Part shown: piece by piece, positions 1-48,392 of the stretch
Position numbering within the stretch: the stretch's first letter is position 1
Layout of the letters: each line of letters starts with the position of its first letter
Assembly: GCA_963693365.1 (NCBI GenBank)
Contig: CAVNZM010000001.1
Coordinates: 17,360,001 to 17,424,000, forward strand
Source: Amoebidium appalachense
Taxonomy: Eukaryota; Ichthyosporea
Length of the DNA: 64,000 nucleotides
Reading direction: 5' to 3'
The notes under the pieces: model-generated
The model's input: only the letters and a program-made list of their open reading frames with translations
What the model was told of the DNA's origin: nothing
Databases searched by the model: none
Made by a program: the position numbers and the translations under genes

Positions 1-398
1 ACAGAAAGGAGAGGGGGAAAGTGTGCTAGCCACGGCATAAAAACGCAGAAATACGGTTTAAAACTATGCGAGGACAATAACATTGCTTACGTGTTTTTGC
101 GATGTATATCAGGGGTTTACACGACTGTTTGTTGTTTCTGTGGGCAGTATTTGTTCACGTATCAGTTCAATCCCGGTGTATTTCCCTTTCCCTTCCGTTC
201 AAACTTCATACTCTCTCCATGCAAATGAGTAGCCTATATATATTTTATCTCGTGATATCCTTCATTCATAGCATGCAAGCATATGATAACCCCATAAAGC
301 ATCCATGTGACCTAACCCTTCATTCCTTAAGTGTTTGTGCCAGCACCACTACAACCCGTTAGAACGGAAAAGGCACCTTCAAAAACACGGTATAACCC

Positions 399-457
<59 letters not shown>

Positions 458-703
458 AAAAGAAAAGAAAGAAAAGAAAAAAGAAAAGAGAAGAAAGAAA
501 AAGAAAAAGAAAAGGGCAACCCCGCCTAATGTTAGTGGTGGGCTCCTGCTCGTACAACTCATTGGTGTCCCTTGGTTATCTTCACTATTTGACGTGTTTT
601 GTATTTAACTTTGAATCTTGAAGGGGTTTTATCCCCTTTCTTTCTTTCTTTCTTTTTATTTTTTTGTGGATTTTTGAATCTTGAAGGGGTTTTTTTTTTC
701 TTA

Positions 704-738
<35 letters not shown>

Positions 739-757
739 CCCCCTCATTTCTTTCTTT

Positions 758-789
<32 letters not shown>

Positions 790-1281
790 TTTTTTTTTTT
801 TTTTTGGTGGATTTTCGAATCTTGAAGGGGGTTTTTTCCCTTTTCTTTTTTCCTTTTTTCTTTCTTTTCTTTCTTTTCTTTTTTCTTTCTTTCTTTTTCT
901 TTTGTGGATTTCTTCGTTTCCCCCTTCGGTCCACTCCTCTGATCTTAAGTTCATTGGGGGGCTTTTCCGTTCCATGTTTGCTGTTCACCACACCACTCCC
1001 GAAGTTATGTGAATTGTGTGGTAACACTCCCCCCCCCCCCCCCCCCCATCCACCTCTCGCCCTCCCCCCGGTTTCACAATTTTCTGAGAAACATCAGTAT
1101 GTGCGGATGTGTTAGCCTATGCTTTGGCCCACCCAATCATGCTTTGGGCTACCAATAAAATCATTTCACCTATATTCGGGTTCATTTACATAAATGCAGC
1201 TAGCCTAACCCTTGCCACTTTTCTTTTTCCCTTCCCTCCTTCTCAGTCCTTTCTATCTTTCTTTTCTTTTGAACAAAAACA

Positions 1282-1319
<38 letters not shown>

Positions 1320-1337
1320 TTCTTTTTCCCCACGCAG
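1..1337. other. Upstream low-complexity region, no gene assigned
   Basis: No exon could be supported here, although the 5' end of the following CHORD gene should lie in or beyond it. The stretch holds a poly-C/poly-A junction (about 404-462), long T-rich and CTTT-rich tracts (630-905), a three-copy direct repeat annotated separately, and poly-C runs at 1029-1047 and 1285-1319. The second poly-C run serves as the pyrimidine tract of the acceptor at 1337. Reading frames here (Lys-rich, Phe-rich, Pro-rich) are translations of simple sequence. Confidence 0.6.
607..835 (+). repeat. Three-copy interspersed direct repeat
   Basis: The motif TTTGAATCTTGAAGGGG recurs at about 609-625, 673-689 and, with one change (TTCGAATCTTGAAGGGG), at 814-830. 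The last two copies are preceded by T-GTGGATTT or GGTGGATTT, and a degenerate GTGGATTTCTTCG lies near 904. The copies are separated by runs of T and CTTT, so the array looks like a tandem duplication later stretched by expansion of the simple-sequence spacers. Confidence 0.75.
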
Positions 1338-5949
<4,612 letters not shown>

Positions 5950-6182
5950 GGGGTGCATACGACATATAATGTCCCTTCCCTTCTGCCATTGTGTTTTTAC
6001 CCGGGTGAGCGGGTGGGCGGGTGAGCATTTGGCTGGGTGGGTGGGGGGAGGGGGGGGGGGGGGGGGGGGGGGGGAGGGGGGGGAGGGGGGAGAGCAGCTT
6101 GTACCGAGCTAGTGGAGGTAGGGAGGGCACCGTTTTTCTTTTTTCTTTTTTTTCGGGGAGGTTTTTTATTGGGAGGGGGGTA

Positions 6183-6220
<38 letters not shown>

Positions 6221-7340
6221 AGAGGTTTCTTTTGACGTATAATATAGGAGATGGTCGAATGAGATTTTTTGCAAATCACGGTAAGCTTAGCAACTTTCCA
6301 TGGCAACATTGACTCTGTCTTTAGTAAGTGGGTGAGGCTGTAGCGCTAGAGGTGTGGTTCGAGGGAGATGCATGTGGGGAGGTAGCATATATGGTTGGTA
6401 CTGTGTGCATTGTGTGGTCTTACTTATCCTGATACAATCTATTTGGGATGTTATCGAATCTTGTGTGATCGATTCTCTTTTCTGTAATCTACTTATAGTC
6501 ACCAATGAATGACTCTGACCCATCGTAGCCTTACCATGATCAACGTGTGTGATTGGACAATGCTGTAAATGTGCAACCCAATTGCATATTATAGTGATTT
6601 AGTGGAAGTAAAATGCAACCCACAATGTATATGTATGTATTGTGTGTGGTGATGCATGTCCGGGTATTTCACTTAGAGCTCCCAGTTCTCTGTTTTTCCA
6701 GTAGTGTTTAATAAACTGCAATGCCCACTGAAGGGACTCCCACAACGTTACCCACCTATGTACGTCACAGTCAGGGCATGCACTACCCTCTCCGCCACAC
6801 AAAACACACACGGCCCAAAAAAAAACTAACCAATGTACATGACCATTCGAGCGATTGACCACATTGTGCACAAAATACCATGTATGTACATATTTGGTTT
6901 TTCACCTCTACATGCTTACTGCAAAAGAGCACTAGCTAAACAGACTACATACAGCCAAATGCATTTTCACTGCTAGCAACATAGCAATCCATTAAAGTTT
7001 ACAACGCCTACATCTCCTCGCGACTTTAAAGTTGGCTTTAACATGTATTTCACGCGACATCATACGACCTACATTCTTTAGATTTGGCAACCCCACTTGG
7101 GAAACCGCAACCAGGCCTAAGCTTTCATTCGAGTCATTCATTATAATAATATTTACACCTTTGCCTTCCAGAAGGCATCATATTTAAAAAACCCCACACA
7201 CCCATAAACATAATTGACATTCTGACTAGAACACAAAGCCCAAGTCTTTCATGCCTGCCACAAAGAAACACGACACATCCAGGTGCACTAAGCCAAAAAT
7301 AGCTGTTGCATTGGAGTATATATACACAACACGGTGTGCC
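5950..7340. other. Convergent intergenic region
   Basis: This lies between the stop of the plus-strand CHORD gene and the stop of the minus-strand PH-GRAM gene. Two poly-G blocks (about 6048-6090 and 6186-6219) occur just after the CHORD stop. The remainder (6240-7340) is ordinary, fairly AT-rich sequence. A 90-codon minus-strand frame at 6599-6871 has no recognisable domain, and I do not call it a gene. Confidence 0.6.
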
Positions 7341-14123
<6,783 letters not shown>

Positions 14124-14335
14124 CTGTGCAACCGGGAAGCACTGTGGTAGTCGGTGCTAGATGCCCATGGGCATGGACGGATCCCACAAAAAGATTCTTC
14201 CCGGTAGTGGAAATACCGAAGAAAGAAATGGTGCTTTTCAGCAAAACATCCGGGTTTGCAAAGAAGACGCAACGAAACAAAACAAACAAACGAAACACCA
14301 AAACAACTTGGAAGGTTTCGAAGAAGGCAAACGAG

Positions 14336-14349
14336 AAAAAAAAAAAAAA
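14336..14349 (-). terminator. Pol III terminator of tRNA-Arg
   Basis: A run of 14 A on the plus strand reads as T14 on the minus strand. It begins at the base after the tRNA discriminator position, as expected for an RNA polymerase III terminator. Confidence 0.85.
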
Positions 14350-14422
14350 CGAGCGCGGCAGGATTTGAACCTGCGACCTTCTGCTCCGGAGGCAGACGCG
14401 ATATCCACTACGCTACGCGCCC
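14350..14422 (-). tRNA. tRNA-Arg (anticodon CCG)
   Basis: A 73-nt intronless tRNA read on the minus strand. The acceptor stem GGGCGCG pairs with CGCGCTC (one G-T pair). The anticodon stem-loop is TCTGC-CTCCGGA-GCAGA with anticodon CCG (codon CGG, Arg). The T arm is GCAGGTTCAAATCCTGC, with the GGTTCAAATCC B box. The A box is in the D arm (TAGCGTAGTGGATA). The CCA end is not encoded, as is usual for eukaryotic nuclear tRNA genes. A T14 run follows immediately. Confidence 0.96.
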
Positions 14423-14828
14423 TGACGATTTCCGAGGCCGAATTGTCCTGTAAGACGGAAAGCAATCTATACGGAAGCTCATACGGCTCAGCCCATGGCC
14501 AGCAGCACACAACAGAGAGGAAGCCAATCGTTTGTGTGTGCCTGCCTGTACGTGTCTGCCATGTGTGGTTGGATCGTGTTCATGTGTGGACCTGTTTTGG
14601 TGCGTGTCGAACACGGTATTCCACAGTACGATCGAGGTGAGAAGTACAAGTACAACACGGTGCAAGCATCTACTGCACAGTGCGTGCGATAGCAAAAACG
14701 AAGGTGAGAGTGTGTGCGCGTGTGGTGGTTGGGGTGTGTGTGTGCTGAAGTAGAGGGGGGAGGGGCGGGGGGAGGGGGGGCGGGAAGGCGGGGGGGGACT
14801 AGAAAGAGGTTTGATTTTCAAAGGCAAT

Positions 14829-29874
<15,046 letters not shown>

Positions 29875-32800
29875 TTTCGGGTCTTTTTTGTATTCCCAAG
29901 GATGACATGGGGCCTCACGTATGCTGTCGGTTGCCACTACATGGAACCTCCAGGAGTTGAATTACGTTGCAGGGTCAGCGTGCCCCAAAAAAAGGATAAC
30001 TACAAGGTTCTAGTTTCCGTCGTCTAAAGGGTTCATGGAGTATCCATGTACGCTTTGTCTCAATGCATGGCAGTGCTTGCAATTCTCGCGCGGTTTGCTA
30101 TATGAACTGATATCTGTCATAACTTTGTTTTGACGCGTAGACAATTGAATAATTTTGTGAATCAAGTTGAGCATTGTACCAGTGCAAGACCGGTACCTGC
30201 TCTACCGTTGACTTTTCATTCATGGGTGTTGCATAATTTCGAATTCTGATCCAAAAAGTGACTATGCCATGGACTCTGAGAATTTGAAGTTCGTGGCAGG
30301 GTTAGTCCAGAATCTCCAGATTGTTCCAGTCTCTGTTCTCTTGCTGACATCTACACCCTTTCCCCTCTATTTGCTGAAAATCAGACGGTATAGTATTTCT
30401 ATTTATAACTTTACATACTCCGAGTCAGGAGCTGAGAGCTCCCCGTCTTTACCAGAAAAGGAAAAACGAGTCACTGTCTTGATTGGCCCAAGGCGCACCC
30501 CTTGTGAGCCACATGTCGGCCAGATTTTGCGCAAAACGCCTCCCGGCCAGCCGGCCGCCGCGCGGCCTTTGTACGGTACGTACTCAGCCGTTTGCACACT
30601 TCAGCTGGTACAGTGGTGAGCTGCCTGCCGGTGGGTTCAACAGACTGCTCCGAGCGCTCTGCAGATCTGCTCGAGTTCCAAACATGCATTGGGAGGGGAC
30701 AAAAAAACTTGGCCTACTTGGAAAAAAGGAAAAAAGAGCGTGTAGGGGTTTATATAGTAGTGGATTTAGTATGATCCACTGACTGTTATTCTATCCCTTT
30801 CTACTTACCACCTGGCCCGTCTGGATATAGGCCGCGCTGCTGCGACTGCGGAGAGGAGCGAAAAGGTTATCAGGGGTTGATTTCGGAAGGGCAGTGTGTG
30901 TCAAAGTGTGTTTTTGGGTGTAAGAGTGTGGGTAAAAAGTCGCATTCAGTTAGTAGCAACAAGGGAAAATAATAAATAGATAAATGGAAGGACATCTACC
31001 CACAACAGCGATCACATGCAACTGCCGTATGGGACAGTAAGAGAACGTTTGAATTAGCGCTGCAACGGGCAGATGACTGTGAATTACGCGGTGTGAGCTT
31101 ACGAGGATGTAAAGGAACATTGCGAATATCCGCAGGCTTTAGAAGAAAGCTTGCACGGTTTCGGAGTGAAAGTACCGGGCTGCAGGACACAATTTGTGTG
31201 GAGACAGCGAAAGGGAGATTTCGGAAGAGCCTCTCACTGAGAGTTAGAGAAGAGTTGAACTACGGGTAGATGGCTGCTAGTTGCCGTGAAAAAACAGCTC
31301 TCAATTTGCGCCTACACCGTCGTGCAGGCCGGTGAGCGCATAGCTGACTTCGTTGTTGCACCCCCTTCACCTGTTTATCTTCACTAATCTTCACCGTCAA
31401 CACAGACATAGATAAGAAATCCCAATACAGCAATCCAAGTACTTCGGGCTAGCCGGCGCCGAACGTTACTCAAAAGCATAGCGCATTTTTTTTTTCCTGA
31501 AGCTGAGGGGCAGTCCTTGACTTTCTGAGGCTCACTTTCTGTGGGGCTTGGGTTGAGATCATCGAGCCTGGAAACTGTGCTTAAAAAGCTGGTGTTAGGG
31601 CTGGCGTAGGTGGTTGTGCTTGTGCACCATGCAATGTGAGCGAAGCCGAACAAGTTTAAGCACAGCTGTGCTGCTTTATGGGCTCGCAACGGTCGGAGTG
31701 GTCGAATGGGGGAGAACATGATTCCATCCAGAAGGTCTTTAACGCAAGCCTTACGGTACAGCCCATGATGCTTTCTCAAACCTTTTTGACTATGTGTTGT
31801 CTTACACTGTCCCTCTTTAAGACTGGTTACAGCTTTTGCCTTATCCCTCTTACCAAAACCGTCCAAATACGTCTTCTTTTTCTCTGGATCTTGTACTTCT
31901 TGTTATTTGCATGGGCGCCTCTTTGTTTCACACACGACCACAGCCCCTCGGGAGTCGGTGCCCAGGAGTGAGCACTGGCCCGGCAACTCTACTCTTGTTT
32001 AGGAGGTGCTATTTATATATCGGCCCCAGTGGGCCAGTGAAACTATGTATACCCCCTTTTTTCGTGCATATTTTCAGTTTTTTGCCAACAGCCCAACCAA
32101 GCAGTATACATTTTTTTTGGGAAACAAAGTACTAATAGGCGCGAGGGTAGCGGTTGTGGCCGCAGGAAGGCTTACCTATGATTGTTGCAAAGATCTAGGG
32201 ATCTGGCGATTATTGATTGAAGAAGGTATGTACACCGTTTTCATATATGCATAACACAACGACAAACCACAAATGAAGCAGCTCAAAACGTAAGCTTTCC
32301 ACACTTCATGGCAATTTTTGCTTTCTTGTCCTGCACACTTCCACAGGCGTTTTCTGAATGTTTTTTTGTCGTCTGAATGGCATGAGACCCCCCTTTTGGA
32401 TCCCCCTTAACTCTTTGCGTCATCTCTTTTAGTGCCTCTTTCCGCCATCACCGGCCGCATCTCCACCGCCGATTTTAAATTCCTAACATCGGGTTCGACC
32501 ACACACTTCGCCTTTCCGTATTTGCTCACAACCTGGGATCGGTTAAAAATTCGGTTGGTCAACGCCTTTTGAGCCCCCCCTGTCATTTACTCCCTTTCCA
32601 CTTCTCCCCTTCTCTCTGGCCAAAGAACTCACCCTCCAAGTCCCTGCTCACTTCTGCCCTTCCACTCCTCCTTTAACCCCTCCCTAACACGTGCGCACAC
32701 TCGCACACGCACCCATGTACACAACTCTCTTTCAGGCGTTTGTGGCTGATCTTGCCACCCTTCTTCCCGCGTTTTTCTGCAGACCGCTGACTCGGCGCCA

Positions 32801-33020
32801 CCTCTTTCATCTTCTGCAGCCACTGAGAGCCGCCGCAGCACCACGAACGCCGGAAGCAAAGAATACTCAAACAGCTCAGCGAGAAGGGTGATTGATGCTC
32901 TGCTGTGTGTCTCCACGTTTTGCATTTGTCTCCGTTGTCCTGCCAACAGAAGCAGGTGCTCTTCGGCCACCACTTTTCGGCAATTGCTCTAAGTACAGCA
33001 AGAAACGTTGAAACTGTAAA
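29875..33020. other. Divergent intergenic region nearly free of simple repeats
   Basis: This lies between the start of the minus-strand SMP gene and the start of the plus-strand methyltransferase gene. Unlike both genes, it has no (CA)n or long poly-C/G tracts over about 3 kb. TATA-like stretches occur at 30750-30757 and 32010-32017. Possible small frames exist: plus 30269-30619 (116 codons, ATG start), and minus 31384 to about 31720, which ends in a hydrophobic stretch. They overlap other frames, match no family I know and have no splice context, so they are not called. The region probably holds the promoters and 5' UTRs of both flanking genes. Confidence 0.55.
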
Positions 33021-42944
<9,924 letters not shown>

Positions 42945-43040
42945 TAGGATGCCTGCATGCAGGCAGGCACACGCACGCGCGCGCACACACACAAGCACAC
43001 AAACACACACACAGGTGCATGCACGCACACATGCATGAAC

Positions 43041-43113
<73 letters not shown>

Positions 43114-43273
43114 GTCTGGGATTCACACACACATGGGCGCACACATGTACCCAAGCACCAATTTTTCTCTTCCTCCTCCACCTGTGCCCATCATTTGTGG
43201 TTCGTCCATGTCCCCACCCTTGTGCACACGGTTGGGAAAGAGAGAGGGGTATATGTCTTATCCATATTCTTTA

Positions 43274-43311
<38 letters not shown>

Positions 43312-43329
43312 AAGGGAGGGAGTGTGGGG

Positions 43330-43385
<56 letters not shown>

Positions 43386-43901
43386 GGGAGGTGTTGGTTG
43401 TTTTCAAATACTGCCGTATAATAGTCCTCTATCTCTTAACCCCTTTCTATTCTCTGTCCGATCGTTCCTTTCTTAATTACAAGTCCGTCATTGGGTTGCA
43501 TTGAAATCCTAATGCGCACATCACTAGGTCCATATAGTGCATAAAGACGGTGTTTTTGCTAATGCAATTCGGATCTAGCACCTTGAAAATGGAGAAATCT
43601 TAGTAATAGGGTCCAGGAAACTCTACCTTAGCGGAATACCGCAATACATAAAACACTAATACATCATAAAAAATAAACCCTCGGGGTCATGGGCTCTGTT
43701 TATCACTCTGTGGGCAGCGCCCCTGTAAGCTTCATCTAACGAGTAGGTGAGATGTCTAAATTCCAATAAAACAGAGAAATAACACTCTCTCTCGCGTATT
43801 GATGAAACATGGGCTCCTTGTTCAACCCCCCCTCCCCCTACCCCCCCCTACCACCCCACCCGCCCGTCCATCCACTACTTCCACCCCCGCACCAACACCA
43901 C

Positions 43902-43941
<40 letters not shown>

Positions 43942-44633
43942 CACACACACACACACACACACACAAACATACACGCACACACTTGCCGTTTCGGTTGTGC
44001 AATACACTTATTGTTTATTTGGATTTGAAATTTCTTTTCATGGCATCTTTCTGTTTTATCATACGGCACGTGCCTTTATAATATGTGACGTGTTGAAGTG
44101 AACAATTGAGTTTGTACAGCTATGTGGTTTCTTACAGTTCTTTTTACTTTAGAGGTTCTAGTGCACTTCAATCCCCTCACCGCCCATTTCTTAACCATCC
44201 TCTCGTGCCTAGTAATTTTCCTACACATGCAGCCGGACTCATCAGCGCAGCTGCTGCACATGCACACTGCCTATTACAATGCCATTATGTCATGGCACGA
44301 ACAAGAAGAGGGGGGGGGGGGGGGGGGGTCTCTCCGGTAGAATGTGTTAGTGAGCACTGAATACACATTCATGACAGCCAACACCATGCCATGCGGCAGA
44401 GTGCAATAATTGCAAAGCACACATAAAGGACATGCATAATAAGAAGAGCCCATCCCTGAGGGGGGCCAAGTCATACATCCACAGCACCCGCGAGTTTCAC
44501 GAAACCCAACTGGGGGACCTAACGTGTGTGCGTGTGTGCGTGTGCACGCGCGCACACCTGCGTGCGTATGCATGTGTGTTTAACAGTCTGTGTTTTTTTT
44601 TTAATTTTTTAAATTAAGTATATTATACATATT

Positions 44634-44666
<33 letters not shown>

Positions 44667-45221
44667 GGAGGAGGGGAGAGGGGGAGGGGGCGAGAGGGGA
44701 GTTGTGGGGGGGTGGGGGGTGCGAATTATACATGAAGGCAGAAGTGTTTTGCTGATACTATGGTGTGTTTGTCAACGAACACGGGTAACTATTACTATGC
44801 CTTGTAGGACACAGGCACACACTTGTTTTGTATGAGCTCAGCATCTTTCGAAATCGCATTAGGAATGTGGGAGGTTGCAGAAAATGCCACCCGATATGAA
44901 AATTTCAAACGGTTGCCGGTCCGGGTGTGGACGAATGTGTATCATCAGCCCGGATGATGTGTGGATGATGTGTGTGATTAATTCAGGTGATCCTGTTACA
45001 ACACGTCCATGCTACATGGACACACGCACGCACACACGCACACACGCACACACGCACACGCACGTATGCACGAACACACGCACGTGCGAGACACACATAC
45101 GCAAACAGCTAACGTTGAAGCCTTAGAGGCTCTCACACGGGGGGCCCCTGGAGGAGGAGGAGGAGGGGGGGGGGGGGGGGGGGGGTGAGGGGGGTGAGGG
45201 GGGGATTCATGCAAACTTACC
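42945..45221. other. Gene-poor region downstream of the methyltransferase
   Basis: It contains (CA)n at about 43045-43112, a T-run followed by about 52 G (43276-43384), unique AT-rich sequence (43400-43800, 44750-45000), further (CA)n at 43903-43965 and poly-G at 44635-44665. Intronic element copy D is annotated separately. No coding region could be supported. Confidence 0.5.
44335..44520 (-). repeat. Intronic-type element copy D
   Basis: In minus sense: GATGTATGACTTGGCCCCC, ATGGGCTCTTCTTATTATGC, CTTTATGTGTGCTTTGCA, GGTGTTGGCTGTCATGAATG, CTAACACATTCTACC, then a C-run. It aligns with copies B and E over its whole length, including the upstream GACTTGG and ATGGGCTCT blocks. It may lie in an intron of a minus-strand gene whose first exon could be 45222-45285, but that gene is unproven. 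Confidence 0.7.
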
Positions 45222-45285
45222 TTGGGCTATTGAGGGCGGAGAAGCTGAGGACAATTGCACGAATCAATGGTGTCGTGTCACACAT
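45222..45285 (-). CDS. Putative first coding exon of an unidentified gene
   Basis: An ATG opens 21 codons (MCDTTPLIRAIVLSFSALNS and one more) and runs into a strong donor, CCAAG followed by gtaagt. The downstream exon could not be found: the best acceptor (near 45163, in GC-rich sequence) gives a stop after a few codons. The call rests on the ATG and the good splice donor only. Confidence 0.25.
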
Positions 45286-45884
45286 GACCAAAGCTTATGC
45301 AATAACGGAAGTTGTAAGTTGATGATCGCGGAATGGCAAAGCCCTCAGGATTCCCGTCAAGTTTTGCTGAATTGTGCTCCTGCAATGTTGCTGAAACTGG
45401 GAGAACGTGTTATATAGGAATTCGGTTTATTCGCATAGGAAGCTATTTGCAAGAATGTGATCCTCACAGAGGCACATGGTTAATTATAGGGTTATTAAAA
45501 TAAGTGGTGGTGTCTTTAAACACCGAAAAAATTACTTGGAATTATACATAACGCAACCGTTTTTCATGTACAGTAATTACTCTTTGGAATCATGATCATA
45601 ATGTAATAGCTAATAGTATTATCCGGACACATGTATGTAAGTGGCAACTGTAGACTAGGTAAATAAATTCATGAAATACTCGGATTCTACAAATTAACTG
45701 GCAGCATATGTCTTGGATGGTATGATCCCACAACAACCACTGGCCGTCGTTCGAAGTGGCTTTGATCGACTCACTTGGGTCTTTCATCTACATTCGCAAC
45801 ATATTGATCGGTATCTGGTGGCGCAAAAACGAAATTGGCGAGGAAAAGGCAGTTTCCACGGCATTGCAATAACAAAGGCTCAGT

Positions 45885-46250
45885 CTATGCCTGCAGGGCA
45901 ACTTCAGACCGCTCTGCCCTTGCTGCGGCCATGCTAGAGTATGCGTAGTAGCCGACAGCACCAACCATGGCCACGCCGGCAGTGGCACCGACCGCCACAC
46001 CAGCAATGGCCCCTGCACCCATGTTCCCGCTGCTCGTTGATGCGGCAGCAGAGGCGCCTGCATTCATTGCCTTTTCGGCCTCAGAGCCATTTGAAGAGGA
46101 ATCCCCTGCAGGGGCGGCAGCGGCAGTGGGTGCTGGTTCATACTGCGCACTTGCCTGGGGGGCAACCGCATTCTCAACGTCACGAACGGAGGTGGCGGAC
46201 ACACCAACGATGGCAAAGACAGCAACTGTGGAGATAGCCTGGGTAATCAT
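45885..46250 (-). CDS. Ala-rich protein with signal peptide and C-terminal TM segment
   Basis: An intronless 121-codon frame on the minus strand from ATG at 46250 to TAG at 45885. The N-terminus (MITQAISTVAVFAIVGVSA) is a typical secretory signal. The middle is rich in Ala, Ser, Pro and Gly. A Gly/Ala-rich hydrophobic segment (AIAGVAVGATAGVAMVGAVG, then YYAYSS) near residues 82-105 looks like a membrane anchor, followed by a short RAERSE-containing tail. This suggests a small surface or endomembrane protein. I know no family match. It stands out from neighbouring genes by lacking introns and simple repeats. The codon pattern over the whole frame and the upstream TATA-like box support it being real. 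Confidence 0.65.
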   Translation of the reverse strand: MITQAISTVAVFAIVGVSATSVRDVENAVAPQASAQYEPAPTAAAAPAGDSSSNGSEAEKAMNAGASAAASTSSGNMGAGAIAGVAVGATAGVAMVGAVGYYAYSSMAAARAERSEVALQA

Positions 46251-46323
46251 TTTCTGGGATGGACTGGAACCTGAAAGGTTGAGGTGTGTGCAAGGAATAG
46301 CTTGTGCAGAGATATATGCTGTG

Positions 46324-46330
46324 TTTATAT
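46324..46330 (-). promoter_or_regulatory. TATA-like box of the Ala-rich protein gene
   Basis: The minus strand reads ATATAAAC about 75 bp upstream of the ATG at 46250. This is a reasonable spacing for a TATA box with a short 5' UTR. It is sequence resemblance only. Confidence 0.35.
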
Positions 46331-46923
46331 GTGCACTGATTGCCGCAAGACGAGGCCCATGCGGTCCGAGCTCAAGATGTAAGATTATGGCGTGTACACA
46401 TGTACACAACATGATGATGGCTTCAATTATTGTCAGCTCAATGGATCCCACACAGGACCTAGTGAGTGCACCAGAGCCCCTCAAAATAAAACTATTTCGC
46501 ATTTTTGGTGTGTTTTTAGCGGGAGAATAACCAAGCAAAACACATCCTGTACACTAACTCCTCCACATTTGGTCCCGCATACAGTACATCAGTTCCCGGG
46601 TGATCTTAGTCGTGGGCAAAACGAGGACAAATAGATCTTCTTCAACCTATTTGCCAATCAAATCCTTGAAGAGCGGTGATTCGTTAGTTACGCACCCAAT
46701 TCCAGGGTCTGAAAATGTGCCTGCGCACTTGCATTATGCAGCAGCAGAATACTGCTTCCTCCAATAGGGAAATCGGTGGTGGTGATATATAGCCAATCAT
46801 AAAATCGAGATAGGCTTTTCGAAATCGAGGATTGTGGTCACACTTTTTTTTTTCTTTTTTTTTTTTTCTTTTGACTGGATTTATTCGACGGAAAGATATG
46901 CAAGTATGCACGGCATACTGAGA

Positions 46924-48392
46924 AGACAATAAAAACTTCACGAGTTATCCAGTAACAAGTGCATACTGAGATACCTGAACACTGTGTGAAAATCATATAA
47001 ATACTCAATGTGACGACCAACAGAATTCAACAAAAAGTCTACAGTGTTCACATTGCCAGCTAGTGTAGCAGACACCCGTAGGGAAAGAGGTAAAACGCGA
47101 CATAAAAACTCACACCTATCAACATGCTTGCGATCAAAAAGTTCAGCACAAAAGTGGCACCAGCGGCGATGAAAACAAGAATTACAGCGCCACTGCACAA
47201 CTTCCCAGGCAATATCAATCAACATCAGAGCACCATACAGACTTATCTACTAGGGTGGTATCCATACGTACAGCAGGAGAAATGTATCCTGCCAAAGCTC
47301 CCAAAAAGCGATAATGATCAGTACGGTGTTGCCTAAGGAACATAACACATGCCGACTGAGTTTTACCTTTGATTTCTCTATCAGAACGAGAAAGAAACTT
47401 ATACTGCGTATGGTAATAAAGCGAAAAGGCAGAAAAAACAGGAAGAGAAAAGAAAGTGGGAGTGAGATAGCGAGAGGAAGAATCAGGTTGAAAGAGGGTA
47501 GGCTGAGGACATTCAGAAGTAGCGTTGGTGAATCGGGGGGGAAGAGGGATGGAGGGAGGGGGGGGAAAGAAAGCATAAAGAGGGTGACCAACAGGTATCC
47601 TAACTAAATGAAAACAAAAACGAAGAGACAATTCCTCCATACGACAAACAGCAGATGACAATCCAAACATACTGATGAAGGGAGGCACAAACCGAGTACG
47701 AAACAAAGTGCGCAGCGCAGTACCCTGAAAATCGTCGAACTCTGTCAGCGCCATGGCCGCCTCGCCAGGTGGGGCGCAGGCCAATAGCGGAAGTCCATAT
47801 TCGAAAGTCGGCCGTAAAAAAGTTTTATAGTAGAGAAGAAGGTTCTCAGGATGGATCACAGACTCCCGTTGAAACATATTTGACACGATGTGAAGCTTAC
47901 CCTTCGCACGAGCGATCCGTGCCGTGAGGAGCTTGTGGAAATCAATACCCCGTGCAGTAAAAGGAATACCCAAATAGTCATAGGTGCTCTGAACAGGAAT
48001 AGGAAGACCGGCCAATCGAAAGGAAGCGTTTTTCGAAAAAGTAGCACACTTTGCAATTCCGACTGTCATGAGATTCTCGGTGCACCATTGATCCACCTGA
48101 CAAAGCATCTGGTGCATGACATCTTCGGTTAAGGAACAAAGAACAATATCGTCCGCAAAAAGGAGACCCGGTACGGCGGGTATGCAGTTGGCCAAAGGGT
48201 TCGAGGGCGCAGGCTAAATCGCCAATGAAAACGTCAAACAACAACAGACTCAGGAGGGACCCCTGCAGAAGACCCCGAGAACGAGAAAAACCGGGCGTTA
48301 ATGTTCCATTGACCGCCGCTCGTCCGCGAGTGGTATCGAACAGCGCTTGCAGAAGACGGCCAAAGGGGGCCCCGGCATAGCCAGCTTATGCC
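46924..48392 (-). pseudogene. Non-LTR retrotransposon reverse transcriptase, copy 1 (broken)
   Basis: Minus-strand remnant of a LINE-type reverse transcriptase. The region at 48220-48380 reads SRGLLQGSLLSLLLFDVFIG (RT motif around QGS). A one-base frame change near 48200 shifts into the frame 47215-48195, which carries the catalytic GLLFADDIVL (F/YADD) motif, then YDYLGIPF (thumb entry) and about 250 more residues. The start of the RT and any endonuclease domain are missing, so the copy is 5'-truncated at the junction with copy 2 (48392). The frameshift and truncation make it inactive. Confidence 0.85.

Noticed and set aside
380-405. Telomere-like CCCTAACCCCC
   Set aside because: It is a single unit running into poly-C, not a tandem telomeric array.
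31384-31866. 160-codon minus-strand frame in the 30-33 kb gap
   Set aside because: It has no ATG near its start, overlaps a plus-strand frame and has no recognised domain. Kept only as a note in the intergenic entry.
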